A stretch of 64,000 bases of DNA from Rikenellaceae bacterium (GTDB taxonomy: Bacteria; Bacteroidota; Bacteroidia; Bacteroidales; Rikenellaceae), in the NCBI GenBank assembly GCA_015060165.1, contig SUZC01000007.1, positions 55,943-119,942 of the forward strand. The letters are read 5' to 3'. Shown piece after piece: positions 18,107 through 28,200 of this stretch; positions within the stretch are counted from its first letter, which is position 1, and the number at the start of each line of letters is the position of its first letter. The position numbers and the translations under genes are program-made. The notes beneath the pieces were generated by a model. The model was not told the DNA's origin. It worked only from the letters and a program-made list of their open reading frames with translations, and searched no databases.

Positions 18107-19255
18107 CTATTTGAGATTCAAACGGTGGAAGAAGATAACGGGATTGTCGTCCTCTTTTATGTGTTTGAACTCCTCTTTGTCGCAGAGTTTTTCGGCTGGG
18201 GCTACCGATAAAATCATACCGCCTTGTATGCCACCAACTTCGTCGAATACCTCATTCAAATATGGAAACTCTTTATATCCCGAATTGGATAGGCGAATAA
18301 ATTTTGTTTCGTTTGATTTTTTATCAATCTTGACAAGCGTCAAAGCTCTTGTCTCTTTGAAGCTGCACGCGGCCATACAAATTATCGCCTTGTCGCTCTC
18401 GGTAAGGCTTTTGAAGCAATCGAAATAATCTACATTGCCGCTTCTGCTGTTCATTATCGAAAATAATTCTTCTCTACGAGACTCTTCGACTGTGATATTT
18501 CCATCGAGGTTGATGTTTATAGTGATGTATGGCTCGTATGATTCGGGCGTAAGGCGGTATATCGTAGGGTCGTGTGCCATAGCCGTCAGAATAGCGCCAT
18601 CTTGCTTGCCGATAAATGGAGTTGCGCCAATGCGAAGAAAACCCTTTTCGTTCTCCTCGATTTCATCGAACATCGCGCTATACGTTCCACTCTCGGTGTC
18701 GAGAAGCATATATTCGTGTGTGGTTGCCACAGCGCCCTCTTGACCTGTCTCGCGGATTCCCTCCGAGCTGAACCATATATTGCCCCGATTGTCGAGATTC
18801 ATCTTGAACAATGTGTTCTGAGGAGTTTTGATTTGCTCGATAAAGGAACCATCAATAGAATATACGTTTAGCTTTCTATCGAGCATAGAGTAGGCATATA
18901 ACTTGCCATCGTAGATGTCGAAGTCGGCCAAGTGGACATATTCTCCTGGCCCACGTCCTTTGCGACCTATCTGATTGAGAAATTTGCCGGTGCGCACGTC
19001 AAATCGCATAACACCCTCGTCGTATGAATAGATATAGATGTCATTGCCCGAAATCTTGATAATGCTGGGTGTACCTATCAGGCTTTTATCGGTGGTCTCC
19101 AATGCTACGTGGCCCACATACTCCGAGATAAAATCTTCGATGGGGGACTCTTTTTCGGGGTTGATGTTGTAGATGTTTCCTTGTGAAGAGTCTGTTGGGT
19201 TGCTACCACACGCTACAAGTAGCATAATCAATGCTATGTAGGTAAATAATTTCAT
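18107..19255 (-). CDS. six-bladed beta-propeller lipoprotein
   Basis: A 382-residue protein with a lipoprotein signal (LLVACGSN, lipid Cys16). The body shows repeated beta-propeller blades, including IGRKGRGPGEYVHLADFDIYDG, the hallmark of the 6-bladed propeller family common in Bacteroidota. Members are thought to sit at the cell surface or in the periplasm and bind ligands; no reaction is known. It stands alone between a terminator and deoC. Confidence 0.82.
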   Translation of the reverse strand: MKLFTYIALIMLLVACGSNPTDSSQGNIYNINPEKESPIEDFISEYVGHVALETTDKSLIGTPSIIKISGNDIYIYSYDEGVMRFDVRTGKFLNQIGRKGRGPGEYVHLADFDIYDGKLYAYSMLDRKLNVYSIDGSFIEQIKTPQNTLFKMNLDNRGNIWFSSEGIRETGQEGAVATTHEYMLLDTESGTYSAMFDEIEENEKGFLRIGATPFIGKQDGAILTAMAHDPTIYRLTPESYEPYITININLDGNITVEESRREELFSIMNSRSGNVDYFDCFKSLTESDKAIICMAACSFKETRALTLVKIDKKSNETKFIRLSNSGYKEFPYLNEVFDEVGGIQGGMILSVAPAEKLCDKEEFKHIKEDDNPVIFFHRLNLK

Positions 19256-19313
19256 CGTAAAGTTTCTTGCCTATTATTATGATAGTAACGCTTAAAATAT
19301 TAATTATTGCGCC

Positions 19314-20192
19314 CTACAAGAAATATCTTACCTCCTCGCCTTCGATGGCCGAGAGTAGATTGTTGGCCAGCGCCGATGCGCCAATGCGGAAGAGCTCTGG
19401 CGTGAGCCACTCCTCGCCCAAAATCTCCTTTACGATGGTGTAGTATAGAGCCGCATCTTCTGCCGAACGAATGCCTCCTGCGGCCTTGAAACCAACTTTG
19501 TAGCCTGTTACATCGTAGTAGTCGCGAATTGCCTCACACATCACAACCGCGGCTTCTGCTGTGGCCGATACTTCGATTTTGCCTGTCGAGGTCTTGATAA
19601 AGTCCGCTCCTGCTGCCATTGCAAGAAGTGATGCTGTGCGGATAAGTTCAGGTGTACATAGTGCTCCCGTTTCGAGAATAACTTTCAGCGTGGCATCTTC
19701 TGCCTCACCGCGGATAACTTCTATCTCTGCTGCAGCCTCATCGTATGCACCCGACAAGATTTTACCCACGTTGATTACCATATCCACCTCATCGGCTCCA
19801 TTCTCGATAGCCATAGCAGTCTCCAGCATCTTAACTTCTAGGAAGGTTTGCGAAGAGGGGAATCCTCCCACAACACTTGTAATGCGCAATGGTGTGGCAT
19901 CTATCGCCAAACCCACAGTCTCAACAAATGGTGGATATACGCAAATTGAAGCCACATTCTGCAAGTGGGGATAATCAATCGTAAACTCGGCTGCCCGGCG
20001 TGCAAATTCACCAACCGATTGCTCCGAATCGCAACACGATAGGGTAGTGAGGTCGATAGCCGATAGGCAGAATTTATACACCTCAGCGGTCTGATTACCC
20101 TTTGCCAGCTCGCGCAATGCGTCAGCCTTCTGTTTCACTTGCTCGGCCGATGCCGCCGCTGCGTAGTCGTTGAGTAAGGTTGCGTATTCCAT
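19314..20192 (-). CDS. deoC: deoxyribose-phosphate aldolase DeoC
   Basis: A 292-residue class I aldolase that splits 2-deoxyribose 5-phosphate to glyceraldehyde 3-phosphate and acetaldehyde in deoxynucleoside breakdown. Signatures: EVDMVINVGKILSGAYDE, KVILETGALCTPE, and GADFIKTSTGK, where the Lys of FIKTSTGK is the Schiff-base residue. GYKVGFKAAGGIR holds the second active-site Lys. The N-terminal extension of about 40 residues fits the longer DeoC subgroup. No other deo genes are nearby. Confidence 0.94.
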   Translation of the reverse strand: MEYATLLNDYAAAASAEQVKQKADALRELAKGNQTAEVYKFCLSAIDLTTLSCCDSEQSVGEFARRAAEFTIDYPHLQNVASICVYPPFVETVGLAIDATPLRITSVVGGFPSSQTFLEVKMLETAMAIENGADEVDMVINVGKILSGAYDEAAAEIEVIRGEAEDATLKVILETGALCTPELIRTASLLAMAAGADFIKTSTGKIEVSATAEAAVVMCEAIRDYYDVTGYKVGFKAAGGIRSAEDAALYYTIVKEILGEEWLTPELFRIGASALANNLLSAIEGEEVRYFL

Positions 20193-20278
20193 AGTGATAG
20201 GTTTTGTTTAATGCAAATATACGAATATTATTATATATAGGTATCACATTTTGCTCCAAAACTTACTTACTATACATA

Positions 20279-20312
20279 AAAAAACAACCCGACCTTGTGC
20301 GGGTCGGGTTGA
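20279..20312 (-). terminator. terminator of the OmpA/TPR lipoprotein gene
   Basis: On the minus strand CAACCCGACC pairs with GGTCGGGTTG, followed by seven T residues: a classic intrinsic terminator 25 bp after the stop at 20337. Confidence 0.88.
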
Positions 20313-20336
20313 ATGAGTCTATGATTTAGCTCTCGA

Positions 20337-22088
20337 TTAGAGCTTGAAACCACTTGCGAAGAGGTTTGCAAGGTTAACATCCTTAGCAGCCTTTACTGCC
20401 AATGAGGCATCCTTTGCAACGGCGCTCTGCAACTGTGCCTTAGCTGTTGCGATATCACCCTCCTTTGATGCGATTACTGCACGCAAGTAGTCAGCCTTAG
20501 CTGATGCATCGGCTGAAATAGCCTTCTTTGCTGCAGTCAAATCGTTGTTCATAGTGTTGGCGATAGCTGCGTTGTAGCCTGACAAAGTAGCGGCAGCGGT
20601 GCTGTAGTTACCCTGAGCAGCCGAGATCAAAGACTTAGTCTTAGCATCTGCTGCGGCAGCATACTGCTGTGCTTTTGTGATGTTGCCATTAGCGAGGTTA
20701 GCAAGAGCGAGGTTGCTGTTGATCTCATTAGTGTTGAGACCCAACTGCTGAGCCTTCTCGTATGCTGTAAGAGCCTTTGACATATCACCCATAGCTGCGT
20801 AAACAACACCCAAGTTGTTGTATGCACGAGCATCGTTAAACTTCTTAGCTGTGTAATCCAAAATTGTAGCCTTTACCTCCTTGTCTGTGATTACGCTCTC
20901 AGCCATATAGAGCAACTCCTCGTTTGTGAGCTCGTCCAAACGGCCTGAGTTGATCAAAGCAGCCATCTCGTCGTTGGTCTTACCCTTGATGTCGGTGCTG
21001 TTTACCAACTGAGCGCGACGCAACTTTGGCAAAATCTCTTTCTTCAACTCTGTGAATACTGCAGACATATTCTTAATCTCAGACTCGCGCTGTGATGATG
21101 AGTCGTAGCGCCCCAACACCTGCAAGATGATATCCTTATCCTCGATGTCAGACTCGGCAACCAACTCCTTGAAGCCTTCCCAGTCCTCACCGTAAGATGC
21201 TACGTCGAGCTCCATGCCTGTGCCCTTCAAAAGTTTCTCGGCTGTCTTGTGACCAGACTTTGAGCGAGCTGATGAGAGCTTGTCGTTAAGACGCTCTGGG
21301 CCATCGGGTGATGCGTAACCGTGAACGTATAGCTTCTGAGTTGCACGGTCGTTAGCCTGTGTCTCAACAACGTTCTGCTTGAATGCCTTCAACTCCTCGC
21401 TGTTGGCAGCCTTGCTAGATACGCTTGAAGAGTTGATAGCGTACATAATGTCGGCCTTTGTAACAACGGTTGTTACGTTCTTGTAGTTGTTGGCAGTGTT
21501 TGACATTACGGCTGCGTAATCCAACTCGCGCTGCAAAGTGTTAACACCCTTAGCGATTGTCAAACCAAAAGCACGCTTGATTGCATTTGCCTGCTGGCCA
21601 CCTGCAGCAAGAGTAGCAGCCTCAGCCTTTGTGGGAAGTGCGCCAGTGTTGGCATTAACCAAAGTGAAGGTCTTGCACTTTCCGCTGGGGCATTTAACCT
21701 CTATGCGGAGCTGCAACTCGCTCTGAGCCATACGCTCATCGTATGGGAACTCAACGTGCTGAGTAAACTCGCCACCGGCAGCGTTTACAACTGTGTAGTT
21801 GTCCTTGATTGCGCTACCCTGGAAATATTTTGTAGCACCCTCTACCTCACCATTTGCGAATACCATTACAGGAGTAACCTTCAACACAGCTTTCTTATTG
21901 TAGTACTGTGCAGGGAATTTTACAGTGATGTCGGCCTCTACCTTGCCGTTGTTCAATGCGAGAACGTCGGGTGTGCAGGTGATAGAAACTGCCTGCTGAT
22001 TCTTGGCCATCTTGCCAAAGCAGTTACAACCGGTAAATCCCAATACAGCAACTGCCGCTACGAGCAAAAGTCTCAATGAGTTTTTCAT
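20337..22088 (-). CDS. OmpA-like and TPR domain lipoprotein
   Basis: A 583-residue protein with a lipoprotein signal (LGFTGCNCFG, Cys20). An N-terminal beta domain (30-150) precedes an OmpA-like peptidoglycan-binding region (LYVHGYASPDGPERLN with following SARS) and TPR repeats (NNLGVVYAAMGDMSKALTAYEKA, about 425-520). The C-terminus is Ala/Lys-rich. It probably links the outer membrane to the cell wall and scaffolds other proteins (inference). It lies 24 bp downstream of pnp with no terminator visible between, so it may be read through from pnp. Confidence 0.82.
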   Translation of the reverse strand: MKNSLRLLLVAAVAVLGFTGCNCFGKMAKNQQAVSITCTPDVLALNNGKVEADITVKFPAQYYNKKAVLKVTPVMVFANGEVEGATKYFQGSAIKDNYTVVNAAGGEFTQHVEFPYDERMAQSELQLRIEVKCPSGKCKTFTLVNANTGALPTKAEAATLAAGGQQANAIKRAFGLTIAKGVNTLQRELDYAAVMSNTANNYKNVTTVVTKADIMYAINSSSVSSKAANSEELKAFKQNVVETQANDRATQKLYVHGYASPDGPERLNDKLSSARSKSGHKTAEKLLKGTGMELDVASYGEDWEGFKELVAESDIEDKDIILQVLGRYDSSSQRESEIKNMSAVFTELKKEILPKLRRAQLVNSTDIKGKTNDEMAALINSGRLDELTNEELLYMAESVITDKEVKATILDYTAKKFNDARAYNNLGVVYAAMGDMSKALTAYEKAQQLGLNTNEINSNLALANLANGNITKAQQYAAAADAKTKSLISAAQGNYSTAAATLSGYNAAIANTMNNDLTAAKKAISADASAKADYLRAVIASKEGDIATAKAQLQSAVAKDASLAVKAAKDVNLANLFASGFKL

Positions 22089-22112
22089 AGTTTTGTTAGT
22101 CGTTATTTTATA

Positions 22113-24344
22113 TTAATTCTTTTTGTTGTCGCGATGTGGTCTCTCGCCTCTTTCGCCACGAGGACGACCCTCGCCGCGGGGCTTACGCTCACGCTCAACC
22201 CAACCCTCTGGCTTTGGCATCAAAACCTTGTGAGATAGCTTGTACTTCTGAGTCTTGGCATCGATACCGATGAGTTTAACTTCAATCTTGTCACCCTCCT
22301 TCAAGCCAGTCTCCTCCATAGTCTCGAAACGCTTGTAGTCGATCTCTGAGATATGCAAGAGAGCCTCCTTGCCAGGAAGAATCTCAACAAAAGCACCAAA
22401 TGCTACGATGCTCTTGATTGTACCGTCGTATACCTCACCTACCTCAGGAACAGCTACGATAGCCTTGATACGACCAAGAGCTCCATCCAATGCAGTCTTG
22501 TCTACACCGAAGATATCTACTATGCCGCACTCGTCATTCTCTGTGATGGTGATAGTTGTACCTGTGGTTTTCTGAATCTCCTGGATAACCTTACCGCCTG
22601 GGCCAATAACCGCACCGATGAAGTCCTTAGGAATCTGAATCTGTACTATACGTGGTACAAACTCGCGGTAATCCTCGCGAGGCTCAGCAATAGTCTCGGT
22701 AATCTTGCCCAAGATGTGCATACGACCCTTGCGAGCCTGCTCCAAAGCTGTTGCCAATACCTCGTATGACAAACCGTCAACCTTGATATCCATCTGAGTT
22801 GCAGTGATACCGTCGGCAGTACCTGTAACCTTGAAGTCCATATCGCCCAAGTGATCCTCATCACCCAAGATATCTGACAATACAGCCCAGCGGCCAGTAG
22901 CAGAGTCCGAAATAAGACCCATAGCGATACCTGATACGGGTTTCTTGATCTTAACACCTGCATCCATCAATGCCAATGTACCAGCACAAACAGTTGCCAT
23001 AGAAGATGAACCGTTAGACTCCAAGATATCTGAAACTACACGCAAAGCGTATGGCATCTCCTCGCCTGTAGGAATCATAGGCTTCAATGCACGCCAAGCC
23101 AAATGACCGTGACCAATCTCTCGACGGCTTACACCACGTGCAGGACGAGCCTCGCCTGTTGAGAATGGAGGGAAGTTATAGTGGAGAGTAAATTTCTCTG
23201 TACCCTGTACCAATACCTCATCGATCATCTTCTCATCGAGCTTAGTGCCGAGTGTAACGGTTGTGAGTGACTGAGTCTCACCACGAGTAAAGATTGCTGA
23301 ACCGTGGGCGGCGGGCAAATAACCTACCTCGCACCAGATGGGGCGAATCTCGTCTGTGCGACGGCCATCCAAACGCTTACCCTCATCGAGGATCATATTG
23401 CGCATTGCCTTCTTCTGCACATCATCGTGGAAATATTTGTGGATAAGTGGAGCTTTCTCCTCCAACTCCTCCTCAGTGAAGCGTGAAGCGAACTCGGCCT
23501 CCAAAGCCTCGAATGCCTCTGAACGCTCGTGCTTAGCTGTGCCGCTTGTGGCAATAGCGTAAGCCTTATCGTAAAGCTCTGAAATAATCTGCTGACGCAA
23601 CTCCTCGTCGTTGTTCTCGTGGCAATATGTGCGCTTAACATCCTTGCCAAGCTCCTTTGAAAGCTCAATCTGAACGGCGCAATGCTTCTTGATCTCCTCA
23701 TGAGCGAACTTGATGGCACCGAGCATAACCTCCTCTGATACCTCGTTCATCTCACCCTCTACCATCAAGATGTTGTCGATAGTACCACCGACCATAATGT
23801 CGAGGTCTACATCGGCCATCTGAGAGAAGTTGGGGTTGATTACATACTCGCCATTGATACGTGCTACGCGAACCTCTGAGATTGGGCCTCCAAATGGGAT
23901 GTCCGAAACAGCCAATGCTGCCGATGCTGCCAAACCTGCCAAAGCGTCTGGCTGGATATCCTTGTCAGCTGAGATGAGGTTTACTGTAACAAATACATCG
24001 GCATGGTAATCCGATGGGAACAAGGGGCGCAAAGCTCGGTCGATAAGACGAGCCACCAATACCTCGGCGTCGCTAGCCTTGCCCTCGCGTTTCATAAAGC
24101 CTCCGGGGAAGCGTCCGCATGATGCGAACTTCTCCTTATACTCCACCTGAAGAGGCATAAAATCTGTTCCTTCTTTAGCGTCCTTAGCGGCTACTACTGT
24201 TGCGAGCAACATAGTGTCGCCCATCTTAACTACAACCGAGCCGTCTGCCTGCTTGGCCAACTTGCCGGTCTCGATGGTAATCTCACGACCATCTGCAAGA
24301 GTGATGGTCTTTTGTACAGCGTTGTACAACTTTTGTGCTTCCAT
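22113..24344 (-). CDS. pnp: polynucleotide phosphorylase
   Basis: A 743-residue exoribonuclease that degrades RNA phosphorolytically from the 3' end. Two RNase PH domains (with [19 protein letters not shown] and [19 protein letters not shown]), a KH domain ([12 protein letters not shown]) and an S1 domain ([15 protein letters not shown]) occur in the usual order. It ends with an Arg/Gly-rich tail ([16 protein letters not shown]). ATG at 24344 ([11 protein letters not shown]) is chosen over an upstream in-frame ATG at 24377 because it gives the normal N-terminus. It follows rpsO, the common pairing, but with a terminator between. Confidence 0.96.
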   Translation of the reverse strand: MEAQKLYNAVQKTITLADGREITIETGKLAKQADGSVVVKMGDTMLLATVVAAKDAKEGTDFMPLQVEYKEKFASCGRFPGGFMKREGKASDAEVLVARLIDRALRPLFPSDYHADVFVTVNLISADKDIQPDALAGLAASAALAVSDIPFGGPISEVRVARINGEYVINPNFSQMADVDLDIMVGGTIDNILMVEGEMNEVSEEVMLGAIKFAHEEIKKHCAVQIELSKELGKDVKRTYCHENNDEELRQQIISELYDKAYAIATSGTAKHERSEAFEALEAEFASRFTEEELEEKAPLIHKYFHDDVQKKAMRNMILDEGKRLDGRRTDEIRPIWCEVGYLPAAHGSAIFTRGETQSLTTVTLGTKLDEKMIDEVLVQGTEKFTLHYNFPPFSTGEARPARGVSRREIGHGHLAWRALKPMIPTGEEMPYALRVVSDILESNGSSSMATVCAGTLALMDAGVKIKKPVSGIAMGLISDSATGRWAVLSDILGDEDHLGDMDFKVTGTADGITATQMDIKVDGLSYEVLATALEQARKGRMHILGKITETIAEPREDYREFVPRIVQIQIPKDFIGAVIGPGGKVIQEIQKTTGTTITITENDECGIVDIFGVDKTALDGALGRIKAIVAVPEVGEVYDGTIKSIVAFGAFVEILPGKEALLHISEIDYKRFETMEETGLKEGDKIEVKLIGIDAKTQKYKLSHKVLMPKPEGWVERERKPRGEGRPRGERGERPHRDNKKN

Positions 24345-24380
24345 AAATCTTATAATCGTCAAAAAAATAATTTCCAAAAA

Positions 24381-24417
24381 TAAGGGCTGTCGGCCAAAAC
24401 CCCCGTACAGCCCTTAT
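24381..24417 (-). terminator. terminator between rpsO and pnp
   Basis: On the minus strand ATAAGGGCTGT pairs with ACAGCCCTTAT, followed by TTTTT. It should reduce read-through from rpsO into pnp. Confidence 0.8.
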
Positions 24418-24433
24418 CACACCTTGCGAAGTA

Positions 24434-24706
24434 TTACTTACGAAGGTTAAGAGTCTTGATAATAGCGCGGTAACGCTCGATATCAACCTCCTTCAAATAC
24501 ATAAGCAACTTGCGACGCTTACCAACCAAACGCAACAATGAACGCTGCGTACCAAAGTCGTGCTTGTTCTTCTTAAGGTGCTCTGTAAGGTGGCTGATAC
24601 GGTACGAAAACAATGCGATCTGGCTCTCAGGAGAACCTGTGTCAGTGTTAGACTTGCCGTACTTACCAAAAAGCTCTTGCTTTTTCTCTGCTGTTAAATA
24701 AGCCAT
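24434..24706 (-). CDS. rpsO: 30S ribosomal protein S15
   Basis: A 90-residue ribosomal protein beginning MAYLTAEKKQELF, with the S15 core DTGSPESQIALFSYRI and HDFGTQRSLLRLVGKRRKLL. It binds the 16S rRNA central domain early in assembly. ATG at 24706 gives the standard S15 length; an in-frame upstream ATG would add about 46 residues of leader translation and is rejected. A strong promoter and a leader hairpin precede it. Confidence 0.97.
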   Translation of the reverse strand: MAYLTAEKKQELFGKYGKSNTDTGSPESQIALFSYRISHLTEHLKKNKHDFGTQRSLLRLVGKRRKLLMYLKEVDIERYRAIIKTLNLRK

Positions 24707-24724
24707 AAAAAAATAAGATTTTAT

Positions 24725-24845
24725 GGGTCGTCTTTCTCTAATTTTTACAGACGAAACCCTGGTTCCACTCCACGACGCATTCCCCTTACCGTGAATAACG
24801 CCGGAGCGTGCGACAAAATTACTTTGAATTTCAATAAGAGACAAA
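24725..24845 (-). promoter_or_regulatory. rpsO promoter and structured leader
   Basis: On the minus strand TTTG (24845-24842), 20 bp, TAATTTTG (24821-24814) is a full Bacteroidota promoter. The roughly 100-nt leader ends with a hairpin 24759-24725 (GGGTTTCGTCT paired with AGACGACCC, 2-nt bulge) that stops 18 nt before the start codon, a position suited to S15 autoregulation (inference). Confidence 0.6.
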
Positions 24846-25094
24846 TATTTCGGGCGTAAAAATGTAATTTTTGTTACTAAAAATCTGTTTTTTGGTTACA
24901 AATATATTTTTTTTGCTAAATCTGTGTATCTTTGCAATATAAACCTCCTGGCCGATGGGCGTTTTGTGGGATTAAAAATTGTTGCACGAGCGCTTATTCG
25001 GTTGAACTAAATTGCAGAGTGGTTGAGTCGATTTTTATGGTATAGACTTGCTGTTGTGTGTAACGCAATGATAAAATGGAGGAGGGATTTGGTT
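24846..25094. other. upstream region of apbE, no gene seen
   Basis: AT-rich at the left. TATCTTTG at 24927-24934 is a good -7 element reading toward apbE and would give a leader of about 155 nt. A GGAGGAGGG tract (25079-25087) lies 8 bp before the apbE ATG and supports that start. Nothing else was recognised. Confidence 0.5.
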
Positions 25095-26141
25095 ATGAAA
25101 ATTATATATTTACGCAATATTATCGTTCTGTTTACTTTATCGGCACTTCTGGCTTTGACAGGTTGTATTGCCGATAGGGGTGAGTATCGTGTGGTCGATG
25201 GTCAGATGTTGGGAACGTTCCTGCATTTGAGTGCGCAAACTACCGAGCAACCCAATGTAATCTACGATAAGATGATGTCTATCGATGCCGAGTCGAAACG
25301 TTCGATGTCAATTTTTGATGAGAACTCATTGCTGAGTCGTATAAATCGTTCCGAGACAGACTCTATTGATGAGCATATTCGATTTAATTTGGAGTTGGCA
25401 GCCCGTATTACAGAGGTTAGCGGAGGAGCCTACGATGTTACTGTTAAACCCTTGGTTGAGGCTTATGGTTTTGCAGGCAAGGAGCGTCGAACAGAGGTTA
25501 ATGTCGATTCGTTGATGGAGTTTGTGGGCTTCGAGAAAATTCGCATCGAAGGCAATCGAATCGTGAAGAACGATAGCCGAGTTCAGTTGGATTTCAATTC
25601 GATAGCTAAGGGATATACAGTCGATTTGGCGGCGCAGACCTTGGAGTCGATGGGGATTAAAAATTATATTGTCGACATCGGTGGTGAAGTTCGTTGTAAG
25701 GGTGTCAACAAGCGAGGAGGTGCTTGGCGCATCGGTATCGAAACTCCGTTCGATGGCAACAATACAGCCGGTGAGCATATCCAACAGATAATTTCACTTA
25801 GTGATTGTGCCTTGGCGACATCGGGTAATTACCGTAGGTTCTATCTCGATGAGTCGGGTCGTAAAATAACTCATACCATCGATCCTCGTACGGGCAAAAG
25901 CGTGGTGAGCGATCTGTTGTCGGCAACAGTGGTAGCGCCAACTTGTGCTGAGGCTGATGCCTATGGTACGATGTTTATGGCTTTGGGTAAGGAGCAGGCT
26001 ATTGAAGTTGCTCGTCGGTTGGAGTCGCAAGGAGTGATGGTCTATTTCATCACTTCGGATGCAAAGGGGGCGTATGAAATCTTTTATTCGTCGGCCTTGG
26101 CCCCGAGTTTGAAGGTGGTTGACGGAATGCACGCCATTTGA
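25095..26141 (+). CDS. apbE: FAD:protein FMN transferase (ApbE), lipoprotein
   Basis: A 348-residue periplasmic enzyme that attaches FMN covalently to target threonines, for example in Rnf/Nqr subunits. A lipoprotein signal (LLALTGCIAD) is followed by GTFLHL, MSIDAESKRSMSIFDENS, DFNSIAKGYTVDL, YIVDIGGEVRCKG and ATSGNYRRF, all ApbE signatures, and the Mg-binding ADAYGTMFMALG. ATG 25095 is chosen, rather than in-frame ATGs at 25023 or 25068, because of the GGAGG tract and the clean signal peptide. No Nqr/Rnf genes are in the window. Confidence 0.93.
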   Translation: MKIIYLRNIIVLFTLSALLALTGCIADRGEYRVVDGQMLGTFLHLSAQTTEQPNVIYDKMMSIDAESKRSMSIFDENSLLSRINRSETDSIDEHIRFNLELAARITEVSGGAYDVTVKPLVEAYGFAGKERRTEVNVDSLMEFVGFEKIRIEGNRIVKNDSRVQLDFNSIAKGYTVDLAAQTLESMGIKNYIVDIGGEVRCKGVNKRGGAWRIGIETPFDGNNTAGEHIQQIISLSDCALATSGNYRRFYLDESGRKITHTIDPRTGKSVVSDLLSATVVAPTCAEADAYGTMFMALGKEQAIEVARRLESQGVMVYFITSDAKGAYEIFYSSALAPSLKVVDGMHAI

Positions 26142-26175
26142 TGAATGCGTGAGTAAACATCAGTGACGAAACATT

Positions 26176-27063
26176 ATGAAAAGAGCAATATTGATATATA
26201 ATCCGCAAGCTGGTCGAGGAAAAATCGAGCGCAATATTAGTCGTATTGTGGCTGTTTTTCGTACGGTGGATTGTGATCTTATACTTCATCCTATCGAGTT
26301 TGGAAAGAATCCTTTCGATGGTAATGAGGATGTTGAGTTGGCTATTATAGCAGGTGGTGACGGTACTGTAAACTATGTGGTTAATGCAATGATGCATAAG
26401 GGTTTATCGGTGACACTTGGAATCATTCCGGCCGGTACAGCCAACGATTTTGCTGGTGCATTGGGAATGTCGACTGATGTGGTCGAAGCTGCACAACAGA
26501 TTGTGGGAGGAGTGATCGAAGAGATCGATTGCGGAAAAGTCGAACATATAGAAAGTGAAAAAGAATCGTCGATTTATTTTGTAAATATATTCAGTTTTGG
26601 TATCTTTACAACAACATCGCAACATACACCCGAGCGATTGAAGCATCGTTTAGGTCGTATTGCATATCTTTTTGCCGGTTTTAAGGATTTGAGAAACCTG
26701 CATGGGATACCACTTACGATCACGACCGACGATCAAACGTTCTACTATCCTACGCTTATGGGACTTGTTCTCAATGGCGAAACTGCGGGCCGTGTGCCGT
26801 TGGCTCGTAAGTCCAGTCTTCGAGACGGAGTCTTCGACTGTTTGTTTTTGCGTAAGAGAGAGACTGCATTCCAGTCGGCGTGTGATATGTTGCTTTATAT
26901 GTTGGGTATTAGAACAGATGCAGTCAAGTTCTTGCGTACGAGTGTGTTGACGTTAGTGACGCCAACTGCTGAAGATACCGATGTTGATGGCCAGCGTGGT
27001 GGTCGTTTCCCGATGACTGTTAGGTGTTTGAAGGGTGTTCTTAAGATTGTCTGCCCTATGTAG
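26176..27063 (+). CDS. diacylglycerol kinase-family lipid kinase (YegS/DgkB-like)
   Basis: A 295-residue protein with the DAGK catalytic domain: N-terminal YNPQAGRGK, nucleotide motif AGGDGTVNYVVNAM (about 67-80), and IPAGTANDFAGALGM. The C-terminal beta-sandwich domain has the VLNGETAGRVPLA and FDCLFLR segments. Such enzymes phosphorylate diacylglycerol or related lipids at the membrane. It follows apbE after 34 bp and may be cotranscribed. Confidence 0.88.
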   Translation: MKRAILIYNPQAGRGKIERNISRIVAVFRTVDCDLILHPIEFGKNPFDGNEDVELAIIAGGDGTVNYVVNAMMHKGLSVTLGIIPAGTANDFAGALGMSTDVVEAAQQIVGGVIEEIDCGKVEHIESEKESSIYFVNIFSFGIFTTTSQHTPERLKHRLGRIAYLFAGFKDLRNLHGIPLTITTDDQTFYYPTLMGLVLNGETAGRVPLARKSSLRDGVFDCLFLRKRETAFQSACDMLLYMLGIRTDAVKFLRTSVLTLVTPTAEDTDVDGQRGGRFPMTVRCLKGVLKIVCPM

Positions 27064-27176
27064 GTAGGCATATCCGTTGGTCGGGTAGTAAGTAAATTAC
27101 GTTGCCAGATGGCGGAAGTGGAGATAGGTTAAGAGAGAGAGAAGAATACAGATTAGTAAATTAATAATCATAGAAT

Positions 27177-28088
27177 ATGGAGAATACTGCTACCAAAGAG
27201 CGAATTAGCAAACTTTCAATTTCGAGAATAAGAAAGCATTTTATTGATTCAGGATACGAGTCAGAGGATTTTATGATTTCTCCATTGCTTAGGTTTAAGA
27301 CGATGGAAGGTAGCCCTAGAATTATCGAGGGGGGAGTGACCGTTGGTATTGTGTGTAATGGAACAGCTAAGATTTCAGTCAATTCTCGCACTTATGAGTT
27401 GCGTAAGGATTATATCTTCCTACTTAATGAGGAGTCAGTTATATCAAATTTCAGATGTACAAAGGCTTGTATGGGTTATTTGATTACCTTCTCGCGTGAA
27501 TTTGTTGATTCGATTAATGTAGAGGTTCCCGATTTTATGACAGCCCAGTTGTTGGTGACGCTTAAACCTTGTATCCCTGTTTCGCCGGTCGATATTGATC
27601 GTTTGCATAGCATAGCTACTGTGCTCTCTTCGTCGATCTTGAAGGATGATTTCCAGTATCGCGATAAGGTGGTGAGCTCGCTATTCACCGGTTTCTATTA
27701 TACGCTTATTGCCGTGTTGAGTAAGTATGCTTCGCAGGATACAGTCAAGATTGGACATAACAGAGGCGATAAGTTGTTGGCTCATTTCATCGCTAATTTG
27801 AGCCGCGATTACGAGCGTGAGCATACGGTTGAGTATTATGCACGTCAGTTGGATATCACTCCTAAGTATTTGTCTCTTATATGCAAGAAACGAACAGGAA
27901 AGAATGCATCTACATTGATTGATGAGGCTGTTATTCATAAGGCAAAGGAGTTGCTCAAGCAATCAGGTATGAGTATATTGGAGGTTTCGCAACGCTTGAA
28001 CTTTGTTTCGCAGTCTTTCTTTGGAAAGTATTTCAAAGAGCATATGGGAGTTTCTCCTTCTCGTTTCAAGGCTGCATCGGCCGATTGA
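27177..28088 (+). CDS. AraC-family transcriptional regulator
   Basis: A 303-residue protein with a cupin-like sensor domain (about 30-150, with VNSRTYELRKDYIFLLNEES) and a C-terminal AraC double helix-turn-helix (about 205-300; YYARQLDITPKYLSLICKK, LEVSQRLNFVSQSFFGKYFKEHMGVSPSRFK with the usual PxxFR-like end). It is divergent in function from its neighbours on the left and faces the leftward DUF1080/Gfo/epimerase cluster across a shared terminator. By analogy with similar Bacteroidales loci it may regulate that cluster, but this is inference. Confidence 0.9.
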   Translation: MENTATKERISKLSISRIRKHFIDSGYESEDFMISPLLRFKTMEGSPRIIEGGVTVGIVCNGTAKISVNSRTYELRKDYIFLLNEESVISNFRCTKACMGYLITFSREFVDSINVEVPDFMTAQLLVTLKPCIPVSPVDIDRLHSIATVLSSSILKDDFQYRDKVVSSLFTGFYYTLIAVLSKYASQDTVKIGHNRGDKLLAHFIANLSRDYEREHTVEYYARQLDITPKYLSLICKKRTGKNASTLIDEAVIHKAKELLKQSGMSILEVSQRLNFVSQSFFGKYFKEHMGVSPSRFKAASAD

Positions 28089-28143
28089 TAGGGTCTGGGG
28101 TTTATGATTAACGCGATATTAAGGTAATCAGTAATGTTAAAAT

Positions 28144-28179
28144 AAAAATGCTGTCAGTTTAAAACTGACAGCATTTTTT
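28144..28179. terminator. bidirectional terminator
   Basis: AAAATGCTGTCAGTTT pairs with AAACTGACAGCATTTT with almost no loop, followed by T runs on both strands. It ends both the AraC gene and the convergent DUF1080 gene. Confidence 0.9.
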
Positions 28180-28200
28180 GTTTTATGCTAAACTTCTTGA

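Noticed and set aside
24707..24844. Longer rpsO reading frame
   Set aside because: It would add about 46 residues to a protein of fixed length, and it runs through the predicted promoter and leader.
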